Source: Myxococcales bacterium | Lineage (GTDB): Bacteria > Myxococcota_A > Polyangia > Polyangiales > Polyangiaceae | Assembly: GCA_016706225.1 (NCBI GenBank) | Contig: JADJKB010000016.1 | Location: 6,996 to 70,995, forward strand | Length of the DNA stretch: 64,000 bases | Direction: 5' to 3' | Translations under genes and position numbers: made by a program | Shown: piece by piece, positions 44,846-54,758 of the stretch | How the letters are laid out: every line of letters starts with the position of its first letter | Position numbering within the stretch: the stretch's first letter is position 1 | Notes under the pieces: generated by a model | What the model was told of the DNA's origin: nothing | Databases searched by the model: none | What the model saw: the letters and a program-made list of their open reading frames with translations, nothing else

Positions 44846-45583
44846 ATGTTCCAGCGATCAGCAATGGGTGTGATGGTGGGTGTGTTCTTGGTTGGCTGCG
44901 CATCGACACCAGGCGCGGGCGCGCACGACATGAGCGCGGTCGAGCATGCGGCGCAGGCTGATCGGGAAGAGAAAGCCGCGCGTGCCCACGAAGAGCGCTA
45001 CGACCCGGGCGCTTCGACCAACAAGAACGGATGCTCCGACCCCGCCGTACGTGAGCCATTCGACGTATGTTGGGGCTGGGTTGCCAACCCGACCGAGCAG
45101 CATCTCGCACAGGCGGAGCTCCACCGTAAACATGCCGCCGACCATCGGGCCGCGTCCGACGCGCTGCGCCGTGCCGAAGCCCAATCGTGCGCCGGCCTCG
45201 CAGTTGGTGATCGCGACGTGAGTCCGTTCGCCCATACCGAGGACATCGCGGGCGTCGAGAGACTCACTGTTCCGGATCTGGCCGGCGACACCGCAGCGGA
45301 CGCGGACAAGACGGTTGGCGCGGTGATTACGTTTCGCGCCGTGTCGGGGATGACGGCGGAGTGGCTTCAGCGTGTCATCGACTGCCATCTCGCGCGCAAC
45401 GCAGCCCTCGGTCATGTTGCGCCCGAAATGCCGGATTGCCCGCTGGTTCTCCGGGGCGTTTCGGCCAAAGTGGCATCAACCGGCGTCGGGTTCGCCGTCA
45501 GTGTGCAGGCCGCCGATCGCGCGACGGCCAGGGAAGTCCTCGCCCGCGCCGAGCGACTGGCGAGCGCCGCGAAGAGGCGCTGA
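44846..45583 (+). CDS. lipoprotein, paralogue of the gene at 9926-10610
   Basis: 245 residues. MFQRSAMGVMVGVFLVGCAS is a lipoprotein signal. An Ala/Glu-rich helix with AHEERYDPGA, a WGWVANPTEQHLAQAELHRK helix and a C-terminal two-part domain (LQRVIDCHLARNAALGH, VSVQAADRATAREVLARAER) follow. The order of elements is that of the lipoprotein at 9926-10610. No known family. Confidence 0.75.
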   Translation: MFQRSAMGVMVGVFLVGCASTPGAGAHDMSAVEHAAQADREEKAARAHEERYDPGASTNKNGCSDPAVREPFDVCWGWVANPTEQHLAQAELHRKHAADHRAASDALRRAEAQSCAGLAVGDRDVSPFAHTEDIAGVERLTVPDLAGDTAADADKTVGAVITFRAVSGMTAEWLQRVIDCHLARNAALGHVAPEMPDCPLVLRGVSAKVASTGVGFAVSVQAADRATAREVLARAERLASAAKRR

Positions 45584-45584
45584 G

Positions 45585-46755
45585 TTACGACGTATCTTCG
45601 TCGAGTGCCCGACTTCTCACGCTGTCGCTCTCAGCGTCGTGCTGGCACCGGCACCAGGTGCACGCGCAACCTTCGACCACACACGCCGCCACCGGAGGCT
45701 TCAGTCGTGCCCATCGGCGTGCCAGCGGAAACAGGCTGAGCTTCCACCACGACGGGGCGTAAAGCCGGTGAAGCCAGGATCTCAGATCGGAGGAGCGCGC
45801 CGCGAGCGCGAGCGCCACCAAGTAGCCCAGCTTCCCGACGTGATTGACGATGTAGCGATTGACGACCGAAGTCCTCAGAAGGCCGCCGAGCCGCGCTTCC
45901 CAGGCAGGGTCGTAGGCGGCCGGGTCTGCATCGACGAGTGCGCGCCCCGCCAGGTGACCCGAGAGCATCGCGTAGCGCATCCCGAAGCCCCAGAGTGCAT
46001 CCTGGAATCCGGCTGCCTCCCCGACATAGAGGAGCTTGCCTCGTGTCGCCTGGCAGGGGACATGGGCGTTCGCCCGACCCCCAAAGCGCCTGACATCCGT
46101 CATCGGGATCCCAACATGGGATTTGTAGAACTCGACGGTGCGCTCGAGATAGGTGCGCTCCGAGTGAAAGTCCTCGAACAGCACGGTCGCGAGCGTGCCA
46201 CGCCCGGCATGCACGATGAGATAGGCGTAGCCCTTTGGGGCGAGCTCGTCCGACACGACCCCGTAGGCGCCATCCGCCGCCGATGTCTCGAACACGTACC
46301 CGACCGCTATGGCGTCCGTCGAGCGCGGACCCTCGGCGACGATACCTCCTGCTTCGAGAGTGCGAACTCGATCCGAGAATCGAAGCTCGGCCCCGAGCCG
46401 GACGGCCTGCTCGGCGAGGGACGCGTCGAGCGTCCCCGGTCCCGTCCCGCGTTTCACCAGATAAAGCAGCGGCGTGCTGGAGCGCACTGATCGCTGTCGA
46501 CCCCTCGGCCCGAACAGCACGAGCTCCCGGAACGGTGCGGCGTCGAACTCCGGCTCGATCCCGATGCCGGCGAGGCTCTTCGAGAACGTCGCCGTCGTGG
46601 GTCCAGTTCTCGATACCCTGGTAGTCGCCGTGAAATCGCATCCCGACGCCCGGTTGGCGCTCGTGGACCACGGCCCGCCCGCCCGCGCGAGCGATGGTGA
46701 TCGCGGCGGCCAGTCCCGCAGGCCCGGCACCGGAGATGTGGATCGCGTCGGACAT
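45585..46755 (-). CDS. geranylgeranyl-reductase-like FAD oxidoreductase, copy 2 (one frameshift)
   Basis: 389 residues after correcting one indel near 46585. From the ATG at 46755 it reads DAIHISGAGPAGLAAAITIA, differs from copy 1 (15135-16304) at only a small fraction of positions, and keeps the FAD motif LLYVGEAAGFQDALWGFGMR and the C-terminal cluster CVVEGCACTWCRCQHD. The sigma-54 promoter three bases ahead of the predicted start is also conserved with copy 1. Confidence 0.85.
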
Positions 46756-46768
46756 CGGACGGGTCGTC

Positions 46769-46784
46769 AGCAACGAGCGTGCCC
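46769..46784 (-). promoter_or_regulatory. sigma-54 promoter of flavoprotein copy 2
   Basis: On the minus strand GGGCACGCTCGTTGCT, GG-N10-GC. Predicted start about 46758, three bases before the ATG. The two operators lie 40-95 bp upstream. Confidence 0.8.
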
Positions 46785-46825
46785 GCGACCGATTTCGGTC
46801 TGGAGCACGTGAAACGAGCCTCGAG

Positions 46826-46863
46826 GTGACCCGCGACGTCACGGGCGTGACTCGTCGAGTCAC
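46826..46863. promoter_or_regulatory. tandem operators between divergent sigma-54 promoters
   Basis: GTGACCCGCGACGTCAC (46826-46842) and GTGACTCGTCGAGTCAC (46847-46863), starts 21 bp apart. They can serve the promoter at 46769-46784 on the left and that at 46947-46962 on the right. Confidence 0.8.
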
Positions 46864-46946
46864 ACCGAGCGGCTGCGGGCGCGAAGGGTCCCTCCGATTT
46901 CGCCTGCGGGCTTCGGTGCCGCCGCTGGCTGGCGCGGACTTCGACT

Positions 46947-46962
46947 TGGTACGACGAGTGCA
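46947..46962 (+). promoter_or_regulatory. sigma-54 promoter of the DUF5676 gene
   Basis: TGGTACGACGAGTGCA, GG-N10-GC. Predicted start about 46973. A GAAAGG site and the ATG at 46989 follow. Confidence 0.8.
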
Positions 46963-46988
46963 GAGTGTATCCCTGAAAGGAAAAACCC

Positions 46989-47285
46989 ATGAAGCTAGAC
47001 GTCAAGGCGCTCACCCTCGCAACGGCGCTGGTCACGGCCTCGCTCTACGCCCTTTGCGCGATAGTTGTCGCACTGTTTCCGGGACCGAGCCTCGCGATGT
47101 TCGCCGCCATCATGCACGCGAACCTTGGGACCTTGTCCTGGGCCATGGACATCGGCACGGTGGGCACGGGGCTGGTCTGCACGACAGCTCTCGCATCCCT
47201 CATCGTCTATGCCGTTGGCTGGACCTACAATCGGCTGAGCGAGCGCGGAGCACTGCGCGACGGCCGTGCCCTCCCACAGAGTTGA
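46989..47285 (+). CDS. DUF5676-like small membrane protein
   Basis: 98 residues: MKLDVKALTLATALVTASLY opens like DUF5676 proteins. Two membrane helices follow (ALCAIVVALFPGPSLAMFAA, VCTTALASLIVYAVGWTYNR) and a basic tail. Function unknown. Its promoter and operators make it a clear member of the regulon. Confidence 0.75.
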   Translation: MKLDVKALTLATALVTASLYALCAIVVALFPGPSLAMFAAIMHANLGTLSWAMDIGTVGTGLVCTTALASLIVYAVGWTYNRLSERGALRDGRALPQS

Positions 47286-47303
47286 ATTGCCCGGCCGCAG
47301 CGC

Positions 47304-47340
47304 GTGACCACGGCGACCACCGTGTGACCGAGTCCGTCAC
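47304..47340. promoter_or_regulatory. tandem operator palindromes upstream of the propeller gene
   Basis: GTGACCACGGCGACCAC (47304-47320) and GTGACCGAGTCCGTCAC (47324-47340), 20 bp apart. No good -24/-12 box is visible between them and the gene at 47436. GGGCAC at 47389-47394 is the nearest half. Confidence 0.75.
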
Positions 47341-47435
47341 GAGGCGAGGGTGTGTCATGACGGCTGTCATGCGGATGAACGATCACCCGGGCACGGCTCG
47401 CCATCGTTCACTATAGAGCGCGGCGGAGGTAGCTC

Positions 47436-48491
47436 ATGCAGCGCGTTGGTGTCGGGTTCGTGTTGACCTTGTCGTTGGCTGTTGCGGGGTGTGGCGGCGG
47501 AGAGGACGAGGGCTCGTCGGTCGGAGCGAAGCGCGACCATATCTTCGTTGCGGACGAGGACAGCGGCGGCGTGTCGGTGATCGAAGAGGGCACCAACGCC
47601 CTGGTAGCGACGCTTCCGCTGCCGATGAGCTCGGGCATGTACATGCCGCACAACGTCCAGGCTGCCCCCGATGGTAAGAGTGTCTGGGTGGTAGCCCCGC
47701 CGATGACGGAAGGCGGAATGGAGAAGGCTTTCGTGATCGACCCTGAGACCAACCAGTTCGTGGGTGACATCGAGCTCGGAACGGAGCTTCACGTAGCTCA
47801 CGTCGTGCTCGACCCAAGCTCGACTCGGGCTTACATCAGCGCGAACGAAGGCAATGCCGTGCTCGAGCTCGACGCGGTGTCGAGGAAGGTGTTGCGCACC
47901 ATCGATCTGGGCGCCGATCGCGGGCCGCACGGCATGCGCTGGTGCCGCGACCGGCTCTGGGTTGCGAACATGAAGGCGAAGAGCCTGGCGGCCGTGGAGC
48001 CCGTCGCCGGGTCCGTCACCGAGGTCGACGTCGGCGGCGTCGCCGTCCAGACCGCCTGTGTGCCCGGTGGTAAGTACGTGTTCGTTTCGCTCTACGACAC
48101 CAAAGAGGTCGTGCGTTATGAAATCGACACCCAGAAACTGACGCGCATCGCCTTGCCAGCCGAGGCGCAAGGGCCGGTCCAGCTCTACCCGTCGCCCGAT
48201 TCGAAGACCGTTTGGGTCTGCGACCAGGGTCTCCTGCTCGGGAGGCCGGCATCGAATCGTCTGTACGCGGTGGACGTCGACGCTGCGAAGGTAGTCGGGA
48301 CCATACAGGTGGGTCAGGGCGCGCATGGGATTGTGCTCAGCGATGACGGCGGGCTGGCGTACGTCACCAACGTCTCCGATGACTCCGTGTCGGTGGTCGA
48401 CACCGCGAAGATGGAGGCGGTTGCGACCATCGCGGTGGGAACGAAGCCCAACGGGATCTCGCACTGGCATCGGAGCGGCGCGATGCCGTGA
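47436..48491 (+). CDS. YncE/YVTN-type seven-bladed propeller lipoprotein
   Basis: 351 residues. The ATG has a GGAGG site. MQRVGVGFVLTLSLAVAGCG is a lipoprotein signal. Blades repeat with YVTN-like strands: IFVADEDSGGVSVIEEGTNA, SVWVVAPPMTEGGMEKAFVI, RAYISANEGNAVLELDAVSR, DDGGLAYVTNVSDDSVSVVD. A binding role in the envelope is likely. Confidence 0.85.
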   Translation: MQRVGVGFVLTLSLAVAGCGGGEDEGSSVGAKRDHIFVADEDSGGVSVIEEGTNALVATLPLPMSSGMYMPHNVQAAPDGKSVWVVAPPMTEGGMEKAFVIDPETNQFVGDIELGTELHVAHVVLDPSSTRAYISANEGNAVLELDAVSRKVLRTIDLGADRGPHGMRWCRDRLWVANMKAKSLAAVEPVAGSVTEVDVGGVAVQTACVPGGKYVFVSLYDTKEVVRYEIDTQKLTRIALPAEAQGPVQLYPSPDSKTVWVCDQGLLLGRPASNRLYAVDVDAAKVVGTIQVGQGAHGIVLSDDGGLAYVTNVSDDSVSVVDTAKMEAVATIAVGTKPNGISHWHRSGAMP

Positions 48492-48586
48492 GCAAGCCGC
48501 GGCGCGCGATCGGCGGCCGAAGAGGGTTCGGTCGACCCTGAACCCGGTGAACGGCTCGAGCAGGCCCGAACGCGGCCGTCCGCTCA

Positions 48587-48602
48587 TGGCACGGTCGGTG
48601 CT
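48587..48602 (+). promoter_or_regulatory. sigma-54 promoter of the cyclase-YHS gene
   Basis: TGGCACGGTCGGTGCT, GG-N10-GC. Predicted start about 48613, seven bases before the ATG at 48620. No operator within several hundred bases. Confidence 0.75.
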
Positions 48603-48619
48603 AGCTTTGGTCGGCGAAG

Positions 48620-49285
48620 ATGAGTCAGGAGCCGGTACTCGGAATCCTCTTCGCCGACCTCGCCGGCTACACGGCCTTGACCGAGGCGCACGGAGACGAC
48701 GACGCCGCGAACGTGGCGGAGCGATTCTATGCGCTCACTCGTCAGAGCTTGCGGGGTTCCACCCGGTTCGTGAAGCCCATCGGCGACGCGGTGATGTTGG
48801 CCGGGCCAGAGCCGGCGCACCTCTTGGACTCACTCCTCTGTCTTCGCACCGCCATGGAGGGCGAGCCGGACTATCCGGAGATGCGAGCGGGCATCCACCT
48901 TGGACCAGTGGTGGAGCGCTCGGGCGACCTGTTCGGCTCGACTGTGAACGTGGCGGCTCGCTTGGCGGCCTACGGTCGCTCGGGGCAGGTGTTGTGCAGT
49001 CGGCGATTCCGCGAGGCGTTGGGCGAGCGCTCCGACGTGCTGATGGTTTCGCTCGGAGCGGTCCGGTTCAAGAACGTACTGGAACCCATCCAGGCGTTCG
49101 AGATCGTCGCGGCGTTCGGTCCACCGAGTGTTTCCCAGATCGATCCCGTGTGTCGCATGCGGGTCGATCCCATGAACGACGCCTTCACCAGTGACGTCTC
49201 TGGGCGCACGCTTCGGTTTTGTTCGGCGGCGTGCCAGGCGGCGTTCTTGGCCTCCCCCGAGCTGTATCGAGTGAGCGGCGACTGA
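48620..49285 (+). CDS. class III adenylate/guanylate cyclase fused to a YHS metal-binding domain
   Basis: 221 residues. Residues 5-160 are a class III cyclase catalytic domain: ILFADLAGYTALTEAH (first metal Asp), FVKPIGDAVMLAG (second Asp), AGIHLGPVVERSGDLFGSTV then NVAARLA. Residues 174-218 form a YHS domain: IDPVCRMRVDP, LRFCSAACQAAFLASPELY. It would make cyclic AMP or GMP. The fused YHS domain, which in other proteins binds copper or other soft metals, suggests the cyclase could respond to metal ions. No signal peptide, so it is probably cytoplasmic. Confidence 0.85.
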   Translation: MSQEPVLGILFADLAGYTALTEAHGDDDAANVAERFYALTRQSLRGSTRFVKPIGDAVMLAGPEPAHLLDSLLCLRTAMEGEPDYPEMRAGIHLGPVVERSGDLFGSTVNVAARLAAYGRSGQVLCSRRFREALGERSDVLMVSLGAVRFKNVLEPIQAFEIVAAFGPPSVSQIDPVCRMRVDPMNDAFTSDVSGRTLRFCSAACQAAFLASPELYRVSGD

Positions 49286-49296
49286 CGCATCGCGCC

Positions 49297-49881
49297 TCAG
49301 CGTTTTCGCCGCTCACGCCACCAGCGCCCCGCCCGAAGCACCCAGAGGCCGAGCCCGCTGAGCACCGTGGCAACCGCCAGGAGGGCCGCGAAGCGAATCA
49401 GCTAGTGGTTGAAGCCGTCGCGCTCGCGGTAGTCCATGATGTGGAGCGACCACAGAAAATCGTCGACTCGCCAGAGATCGCTGCGACGCGCTGATACTTC
49501 CCCCGTCGAGGCGTCCTAGACGAACGTATGCGCTTCGTCGTCCATCTCGACGCGCCACGCAGGCAGCGGTTTCCCTCGAAACTCCACCGACTTCGTCTCG
49601 AGCCGCTGTGCGTCGCGCACTGCCGGTGAGCCGGGCTGATCGCGTCGGGCGGTGGCTTCCGCTTCCTGGCGCGTGACTTCGGCGGGCTCACCGCTCTCGG
49701 CACAGAGCCGCACCGAATGCTGCTTGGTCCGTACCAACCAGAATTGGCCCGCTGGAGAGGCGCGGAGCTCGAGGCCGATCGGAGAAACGGCACCCGCTCG
49801 GGCTGCTCGAGCGAGCGCCTCCGACGGCGGCAACAGCTTGCCGGCTTCCATGGTCTGAAGCCGATTCATTCGCCCACTCAT
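49297..49881 (-). pseudogene. PepSY-type membrane protein, truncated with two in-frame TAG codons
   Basis: From ATG 49881 the frame reads to PAWRVEMDDEAHTFV, then TAG (49516-49518), continues DASTGEVSARRSDLWRVDDF then LWSLHIMDYRERDGFNH, another TAG (49402-49404), and LIRFAALLAVATVLSGLGLW with WVLRAGRWW to the stop at 49297. In PepSY proteins these two positions are aromatic (Tyr and Trp), each a single change from TAG. The usual N-terminal membrane helix is missing too. Either sequence errors or a decaying gene. Confidence 0.65.
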
Positions 49882-49903
49882 ACCGCGAAGTCGTCCGCGC
49901 TCC

Positions 49904-49950
49904 GTGATCGCTGACGTCACGCCGCGATCCAATGTGACCTTTCCGGTCAC
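49904..49950. promoter_or_regulatory. tandem operator palindromes
   Basis: GTGATCGCTGACGTCAC (49904-49920) and a perfect GTGACCTTTCCGGTCAC (49934-49950), starts 30 bp apart. They lie upstream of the promoters at 50124 and 50424. Confidence 0.8.
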
Positions 49951-50123
49951 CCCAGCGAGGGATCGGACAAGCTGGGGCGCTCCCGGCTTCCCGCCGCAAC
50001 TCCGACCATCGGGGCTGGATTCGCTTGGTATGAGCGGTTGTGATGGGTGAGTCGCACAGCGGGCCGGGAAGCGCCCCGTTCTTTCCCGAGCAACGGCTGT
50101 GCCGAGGCTCGCGTCCGTCTGCC

Positions 50124-50139
50124 GGGCACAGTGTGTGCT
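50124..50139 (+). promoter_or_regulatory. sigma-54 promoter without an obvious gene
   Basis: GGGCACAGTGTGTGCT, GG-N10-GC, 175-220 bp downstream of the operators. Predicted start about 50150. Confidence 0.6.
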
Positions 50140-50423
50140 TCGCGGTAGCCGCGCCCGCTGGCGCAGATGGGAGACGGAAGTGGTCATGCAACGATGGAAG
50201 CTTCGGCCAATCGCGCACTGCGAAGAGGGACACCCTCTTTAGTCCCGAGCAAGACTTGAAAAGGCTCCGCGGGCCGGGCGCTCGGAGGCGCGCCGGTCCG
50301 CGGCGGGGGCAATGATGGGAGGCGGCGAGGCGAACCCGACGACTTGCGTGCGCGAAAAGCACGCCCTGGTCTCGGCTCGCTCGTCGCCGGAACTGGACGC
50401 CGCGCTGACTTCGCGCGGGACCT

Positions 50424-50439
50424 CGGCATGGCAGTTGCA
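50424..50439 (+). promoter_or_regulatory. sigma-54 promoter of the metal-binding lipoprotein gene
   Basis: CGGCATGGCAGTTGCA, GG-N10-GC with TTGCA. Predicted start about 50450, three bases before the ATG at 50453. Confidence 0.8.
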
Positions 50440-50452
50440 AATCTCGACGAAC

Positions 50453-50707
50453 ATGAAAACACGACTCGTGATCCTGATGTTCGGATCCATCTCGACCCTG
50501 GCGCTGGTGGCGGCGTGTGAAAAGACGACCTCCGCTGGTCCGCAGCAAGAAGCCCATGCTGCCGAGCCTCACGCCGCAGACCCCGCTGGCGCCACGACGT
50601 ACGCCTGCCCCATGCATCCCGAGGTGACTGACACTCGACCCTCGAGCTGCTCGAAGTGCGGGATGAAGCTGCTGCCGGTCAAACCCAAGAGCCAGCAGGA
50701 ACAGTGA
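50453..50707 (+). CDS. heavy-metal-binding-domain lipoprotein
   Basis: 84 residues. MKTRLVILMFGSISTLALVA then ACEKTTS is a lipoprotein signal. The mature part has a single domain YACPMHPEVTDTRPSSCSKC with GMKLLPV, the same Cys/Met/His module as in the fusion protein at 38937-40742 and the ATPase at 60123. Likely a periplasmic copper or silver sponge. The longer in-frame start upstream is excluded by the promoter position. Confidence 0.85.
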   Translation: MKTRLVILMFGSISTLALVAACEKTTSAGPQQEAHAAEPHAADPAGATTYACPMHPEVTDTRPSSCSKCGMKLLPVKPKSQQEQ

Positions 50708-50723
50708 ACCAGCGTGTTGCGCC

Positions 50724-50974
50724 ATGACGACGGCGAATGACCACCAGCACTCCCGCAGTGACTCCGCGCGCACCGTGCACGCGGAGCTGGCCACCGAATT
50801 TACCCAGCCGGTGGAGCAGGTCTTCGACGCGTTCACTGGCTTCGCACGCTACGATTTGTGGGCGCCGGACCGGCAAGGAGCGTGTCAGTGGCTCTTCCTC
50901 CGAGAGGGTGGGGTGGGCTCCCGGTTCTTGGCCTACGACAAACCAGGCCGTCGCCACCTGACCCACGAAGGCGG

Positions 50975-50975
<1 letters not shown>
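50724..50975 (+). CDS. SRPBCC (START-like) protein, N-terminal part, lost in the poly-G block
   Basis: MTTANDHQHSRSDSARTVHA then ELATEFTQPVEQVFDAFTGF and WLFLREGGVGSRFLAYD: the first strands and helix of a polyketide-cyclase/START-like ligand-binding fold. The rest of the gene disappears into the poly-G block that starts near 50975. The true stop is unknown. Confidence 0.6.
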
Positions 50976-52170
<1,195 letters not shown>

Positions 52171-52962
52171 GCCGCCAGTGAGACAAAGGCCGCCGACCTC
52201 CTCGGTTATCGCGCCGCCTACGACGCCATCCTCGATGTGTTCGATGGCAGCAGCGTCACGGAGCAGAGTCTCGCTCGGACGTACCTCGAGGTGGTCCAGG
52301 CTGGCGCTCGCCACGGCGTCGTATTTCCGAGCGAGATGCTGCTGCAGGCCAAGGCCCTCGTCACGATGGAGGCGCTTTGCCTGTATCTAGCGCCCGAGTT
52401 CCGCTTCAGTGAAGAGCTCCGGCCCATCGTCGCGCGGCGGCTTGCGGAGCGCGTGTCGCCGGCGGCGCTCGTCGACCGCCTGTGGGAGATCGTTCCGGAC
52501 CTTTGTGTGACGGGGGAGTTGTTCTACACGGAGCGCGATTCGGCACCGAGTGAGGTCGAACCCGCATTTCGTCGGGAGGCGCTAACGGCGATCGCGGAGA
52601 GCTGGAGCGACGGGGCGGACTCCTGGCTGCGCGCCCGCCGGGGCGAACGATGGCTGGCTCACAACGATCGGCCCGAGCTCGCCGCACTCGTCGAGCTCGC
52701 GGTGCAGGTTTCCGGCTTGGTCGGCGCCGGACGAGCGGCGGGCGCCGAGCTGAATCTCGGTGACCCGGCGGAGCTGCGTTGGGCGGCATTCCAGCACGCC
52801 AATCGCGCTGAGAGTCCTCGTCACACCGGTTCATGGCGGGTCGGGCGGCCCTGGGTCGGCGCCTCGGCTGCCGCGCTTCTTCCGGTGGCGCGCGTCGTCC
52901 TCGCACGGTCGGAGGCGGCGCTGCGCGAGCAGCAGGGTCGTCCGAACGACGTCCGCGTGTGA
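52171..52962 (+). pseudogene. C-terminal part of a UbiB/ABC1 (AarF) kinase-like protein
   Basis: 264 codons readable to the stop at 52962. RTYLEVVQAGARHGVVFPSE then MLLQAKALVTMEALCLYLAP is the C-terminal helical pattern of the UbiB/ABC1 atypical kinase family. The kinase motifs (KxGQ, ExD, NPG) must lie in the destroyed poly-G block. In the cell the gene is probably intact. UbiB proteins support coenzyme Q or lipid metabolism. Confidence 0.6.
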
Positions 52963-52975
52963 CGCTCGTGATCAC
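52959..52975. promoter_or_regulatory. 17-bp operator palindrome
   Basis: GTGACGCTCGTGATCAC, two mismatches. It overlaps the UbiB stop and lies 190 bp upstream of the gene at 53168, for which I find no clear -24/-12 box. Confidence 0.6.
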
Positions 52976-53167
52976 ACCCGCTCCGCGTGCGCCAGCTAGC
53001 CGCGGGAAAACAGCGCGGTGCATGTGCGGCCAATCGGTGCGGGGTGCCGGCCGGCGGTACCCGCGTCGGCGTGTGGATGCGACGGGCACACCGTGAGGTC
53101 GAGGTGCTGTCCGCGCTTCCCCATCTGTCCCGTTGCGCGTTCCGCGGCTCGCAGCTATTGCTTGGGC

Positions 53168-53527
53168 ATGCATCTCGGGCGGAGCAAGCTGTTTCACGCG
53201 GTCGTTCTGGCAGGACTCTCACTCGGTGCCGCAGCGTGCGGTGGCGAAGACGCGAGCCCTGGTGGTGGGACGGGCGGCAGCACAGCCGGCGGCGGTGGTG
53301 CGGGCGGAGTGTCTGCTGGCGGCACAGGTGGCGGTGCGAGCGGAGGCGGCGCGGGGCTTGGTGCATCCGGTGGCGCTGCGGGTAGCGCGGGCGCAGCGGG
53401 TGCTGCGGGTGGCGCGGGCACTGCCGGTGCGACGGGTACCGACGCCGGGGTCGCTGAGGATGCGGCGACGGATGCTCACGACTTCGATGCCGGCGACGGC
53501 GGCGACGGCTGGCACCCCACCAAATGA
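53168..53527 (+). CDS. Gly/Ala-rich lipoprotein
   Basis: 119 residues. MHLGRSKLFHAVVLAGLSLG then AAACGGEDAS gives a lipoprotein signal. The mature part is almost only Gly, Ala, Ser and Thr followed by an acidic end (DAHDFDAGDGGDGWHPTK). This matches spacer regions of myxobacterial lipoproteins, with no attached domain. The stop overlaps the start of the next gene (ATGA), so they are coupled. Confidence 0.7.
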   Translation: MHLGRSKLFHAVVLAGLSLGAAACGGEDASPGGGTGGSTAGGGGAGGVSAGGTGGGASGGGAGLGASGGAAGSAGAAGAAGGAGTAGATGTDAGVAEDAATDAHDFDAGDGGDGWHPTK

Positions 53528-54327
53528 AGATTCGAGCCGACGGACGTTGGGGCGGGCGTCTCACCGGTCGCCCACTCCTGAGTGGTGACGCCACGGTGGA
53601 CGGCCTAGCCGAAACCGAGCGCAGCGAACTTGCCGCGGTGTGGCTGGCGCGCTCGGCGACCGAGTTCCGAGTCGCCAGCTCGTTCGAAGTGATCCGTGAT
53701 GCGCTGACGGCGCTCCGGACCGATCGGTCGCTCGTCGAGCTCGCGGAGCGCGCCATCGACGACGAGCACCGTCATGCGGAGATCTGTCGCTACACAGCTT
53801 CTTGTTTCGCCGCGCACGAGCTGGAGCTGCCGGACGCACTTCCCTTCAGCTATCCACAACACGAGCGCGCCGCGGAAGACGTGCGCCACGCCCTCTGGGT
53901 CGTCGGGCATTGCTGTTTCAACGAGACCTTGGCCAGCGGTTTTCTGGAAGCGGCATCTACTGCGGCGACCGGGCCGATGGCGCACCGCGCACTGCAGGAG
54001 CTCCTGAGCGACGAGATCGACCACGCTCGCCTCGGGTGGGCTTTTTTGGCTGGCCTCGAGCCGCGCTTGCGCACCGCGATCGGCCCGTGGCTGCCGGGCC
54101 TCGCCCGCGCCAATCTCCGCATGTGGCGCGAGTCGCCGCGCGACTACCCGGGGACGGATCAGTTCGTCGAGCAAGGCGCGCCCAGCGCTGAGCTGATCAA
54201 TGGCGCACTCATGACCGCGCTCCGCGACCTGATCCTGCCGGGCTTCGAGGCGCTTGCCTTGCCCGTCGCCCCGCTCGCCAGCTGGTTCGCCGAAGGTGCG
54301 CCAACGGAGCGGCGCGAATCGGCATGA
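53524..54327 (+). CDS. ferritin-like di-iron protein
   Basis: 267 residues. Four long helices with di-iron ligands are visible: TERSELAAVWLARSATEFRV, AIDDEHRHAEICR (Glu-x-x-His), CCFNETLASGF and LLSDEIDHARLGW (Glu-x-x-His). The pattern fits a ferritin-like oxidase or hydroxylase. Iron storage is unlikely at this length. It may oxidise a small substrate or protect against metal-driven oxidative stress. Confidence 0.75.
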   Translation: MKIRADGRWGGRLTGRPLLSGDATVDGLAETERSELAAVWLARSATEFRVASSFEVIRDALTALRTDRSLVELAERAIDDEHRHAEICRYTASCFAAHELELPDALPFSYPQHERAAEDVRHALWVVGHCCFNETLASGFLEAASTAATGPMAHRALQELLSDEIDHARLGWAFLAGLEPRLRTAIGPWLPGLARANLRMWRESPRDYPGTDQFVEQGAPSAELINGALMTALRDLILPGFEALALPVAPLASWFAEGAPTERRESA

Positions 54328-54404
54328 GCAGCTGCACGGCCCTTTGGCTTCGGGTGTCAGGGCTTGGACGTTTGGGAAAAACCGTTGAAACAGGACCAGC
54401 GAAG

Positions 54405-54758
54405 ATGAAACGAATTGCAGTCTGCTGCGTGTTGCTCTTGACCGCCTGTGGCTCGGGTGACGGCGACGATTCTGGCTCGACCCAGTCGCTCTCTGCACCC
54501 GTCATGGAGATGGTGATGCCGATGGCTCCCGCCGGGCTGCACGTCACCTGGAACAACATTCAGCCCGACTGCGACGAGATCGAAGGCGAGCGCAAGTCCC
54601 CGTCGAGCGAGTTTGCAGTGGTTTTTGCCGTCCCCGGATCCGTGGACAACAAACACGACGGCACTGCTACGGAGAAGGTCGAGTACTTCTACCGCGTGCG
54701 CTGCCGGAAAGGCGAGACCTTCTCCGCCTACTCGGACTTGATGGCCGGTACGCCATGA
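54405..54758 (+). CDS. small lipoprotein upstream of the multicopper oxidase
   Basis: 117 residues. MKRIAVCCVLLLTACGSGDG is a lipoprotein signal. The mature part has Met-rich MEMVMPMAPAGLHVTWNN and then a fibronectin-like stretch (VEYFYRVRCRKGETFSAYSD). Met clusters suit Cu(I) binding, so it may hand copper to the oxidase. The stop overlaps the oxidase start by ATGA. Confidence 0.75.
   Translation: MKRIAVCCVLLLTACGSGDGDDSGSTQSLSAPVMEMVMPMAPAGLHVTWNNIQPDCDEIEGERKSPSSEFAVVFAVPGSVDNKHDGTATEKVEYFYRVRCRKGETFSAYSDLMAGTP

Larger units (their letters stand above)
49951..50452. other. 500-bp stretch without a clear gene
   Basis: Contains two sigma-54 promoters but no convincing long gene. Candidate short frames after the first promoter include an 18-codon one from ATG 50186 preceded by a GGGAGACGGAAG stretch, reading MQRWKLRPIAHCEEGHPL. 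A longer 91-codon frame is unlikely by composition. It may contain a small peptide or RNA gene. Confidence 0.45.

Noticed and set aside
48587..49285. Cyclase and YHS domain as two genes joined by error
   Set aside because: The frame is continuous with no indel and the linker is short and plausible. I keep the fusion but ask for a check.
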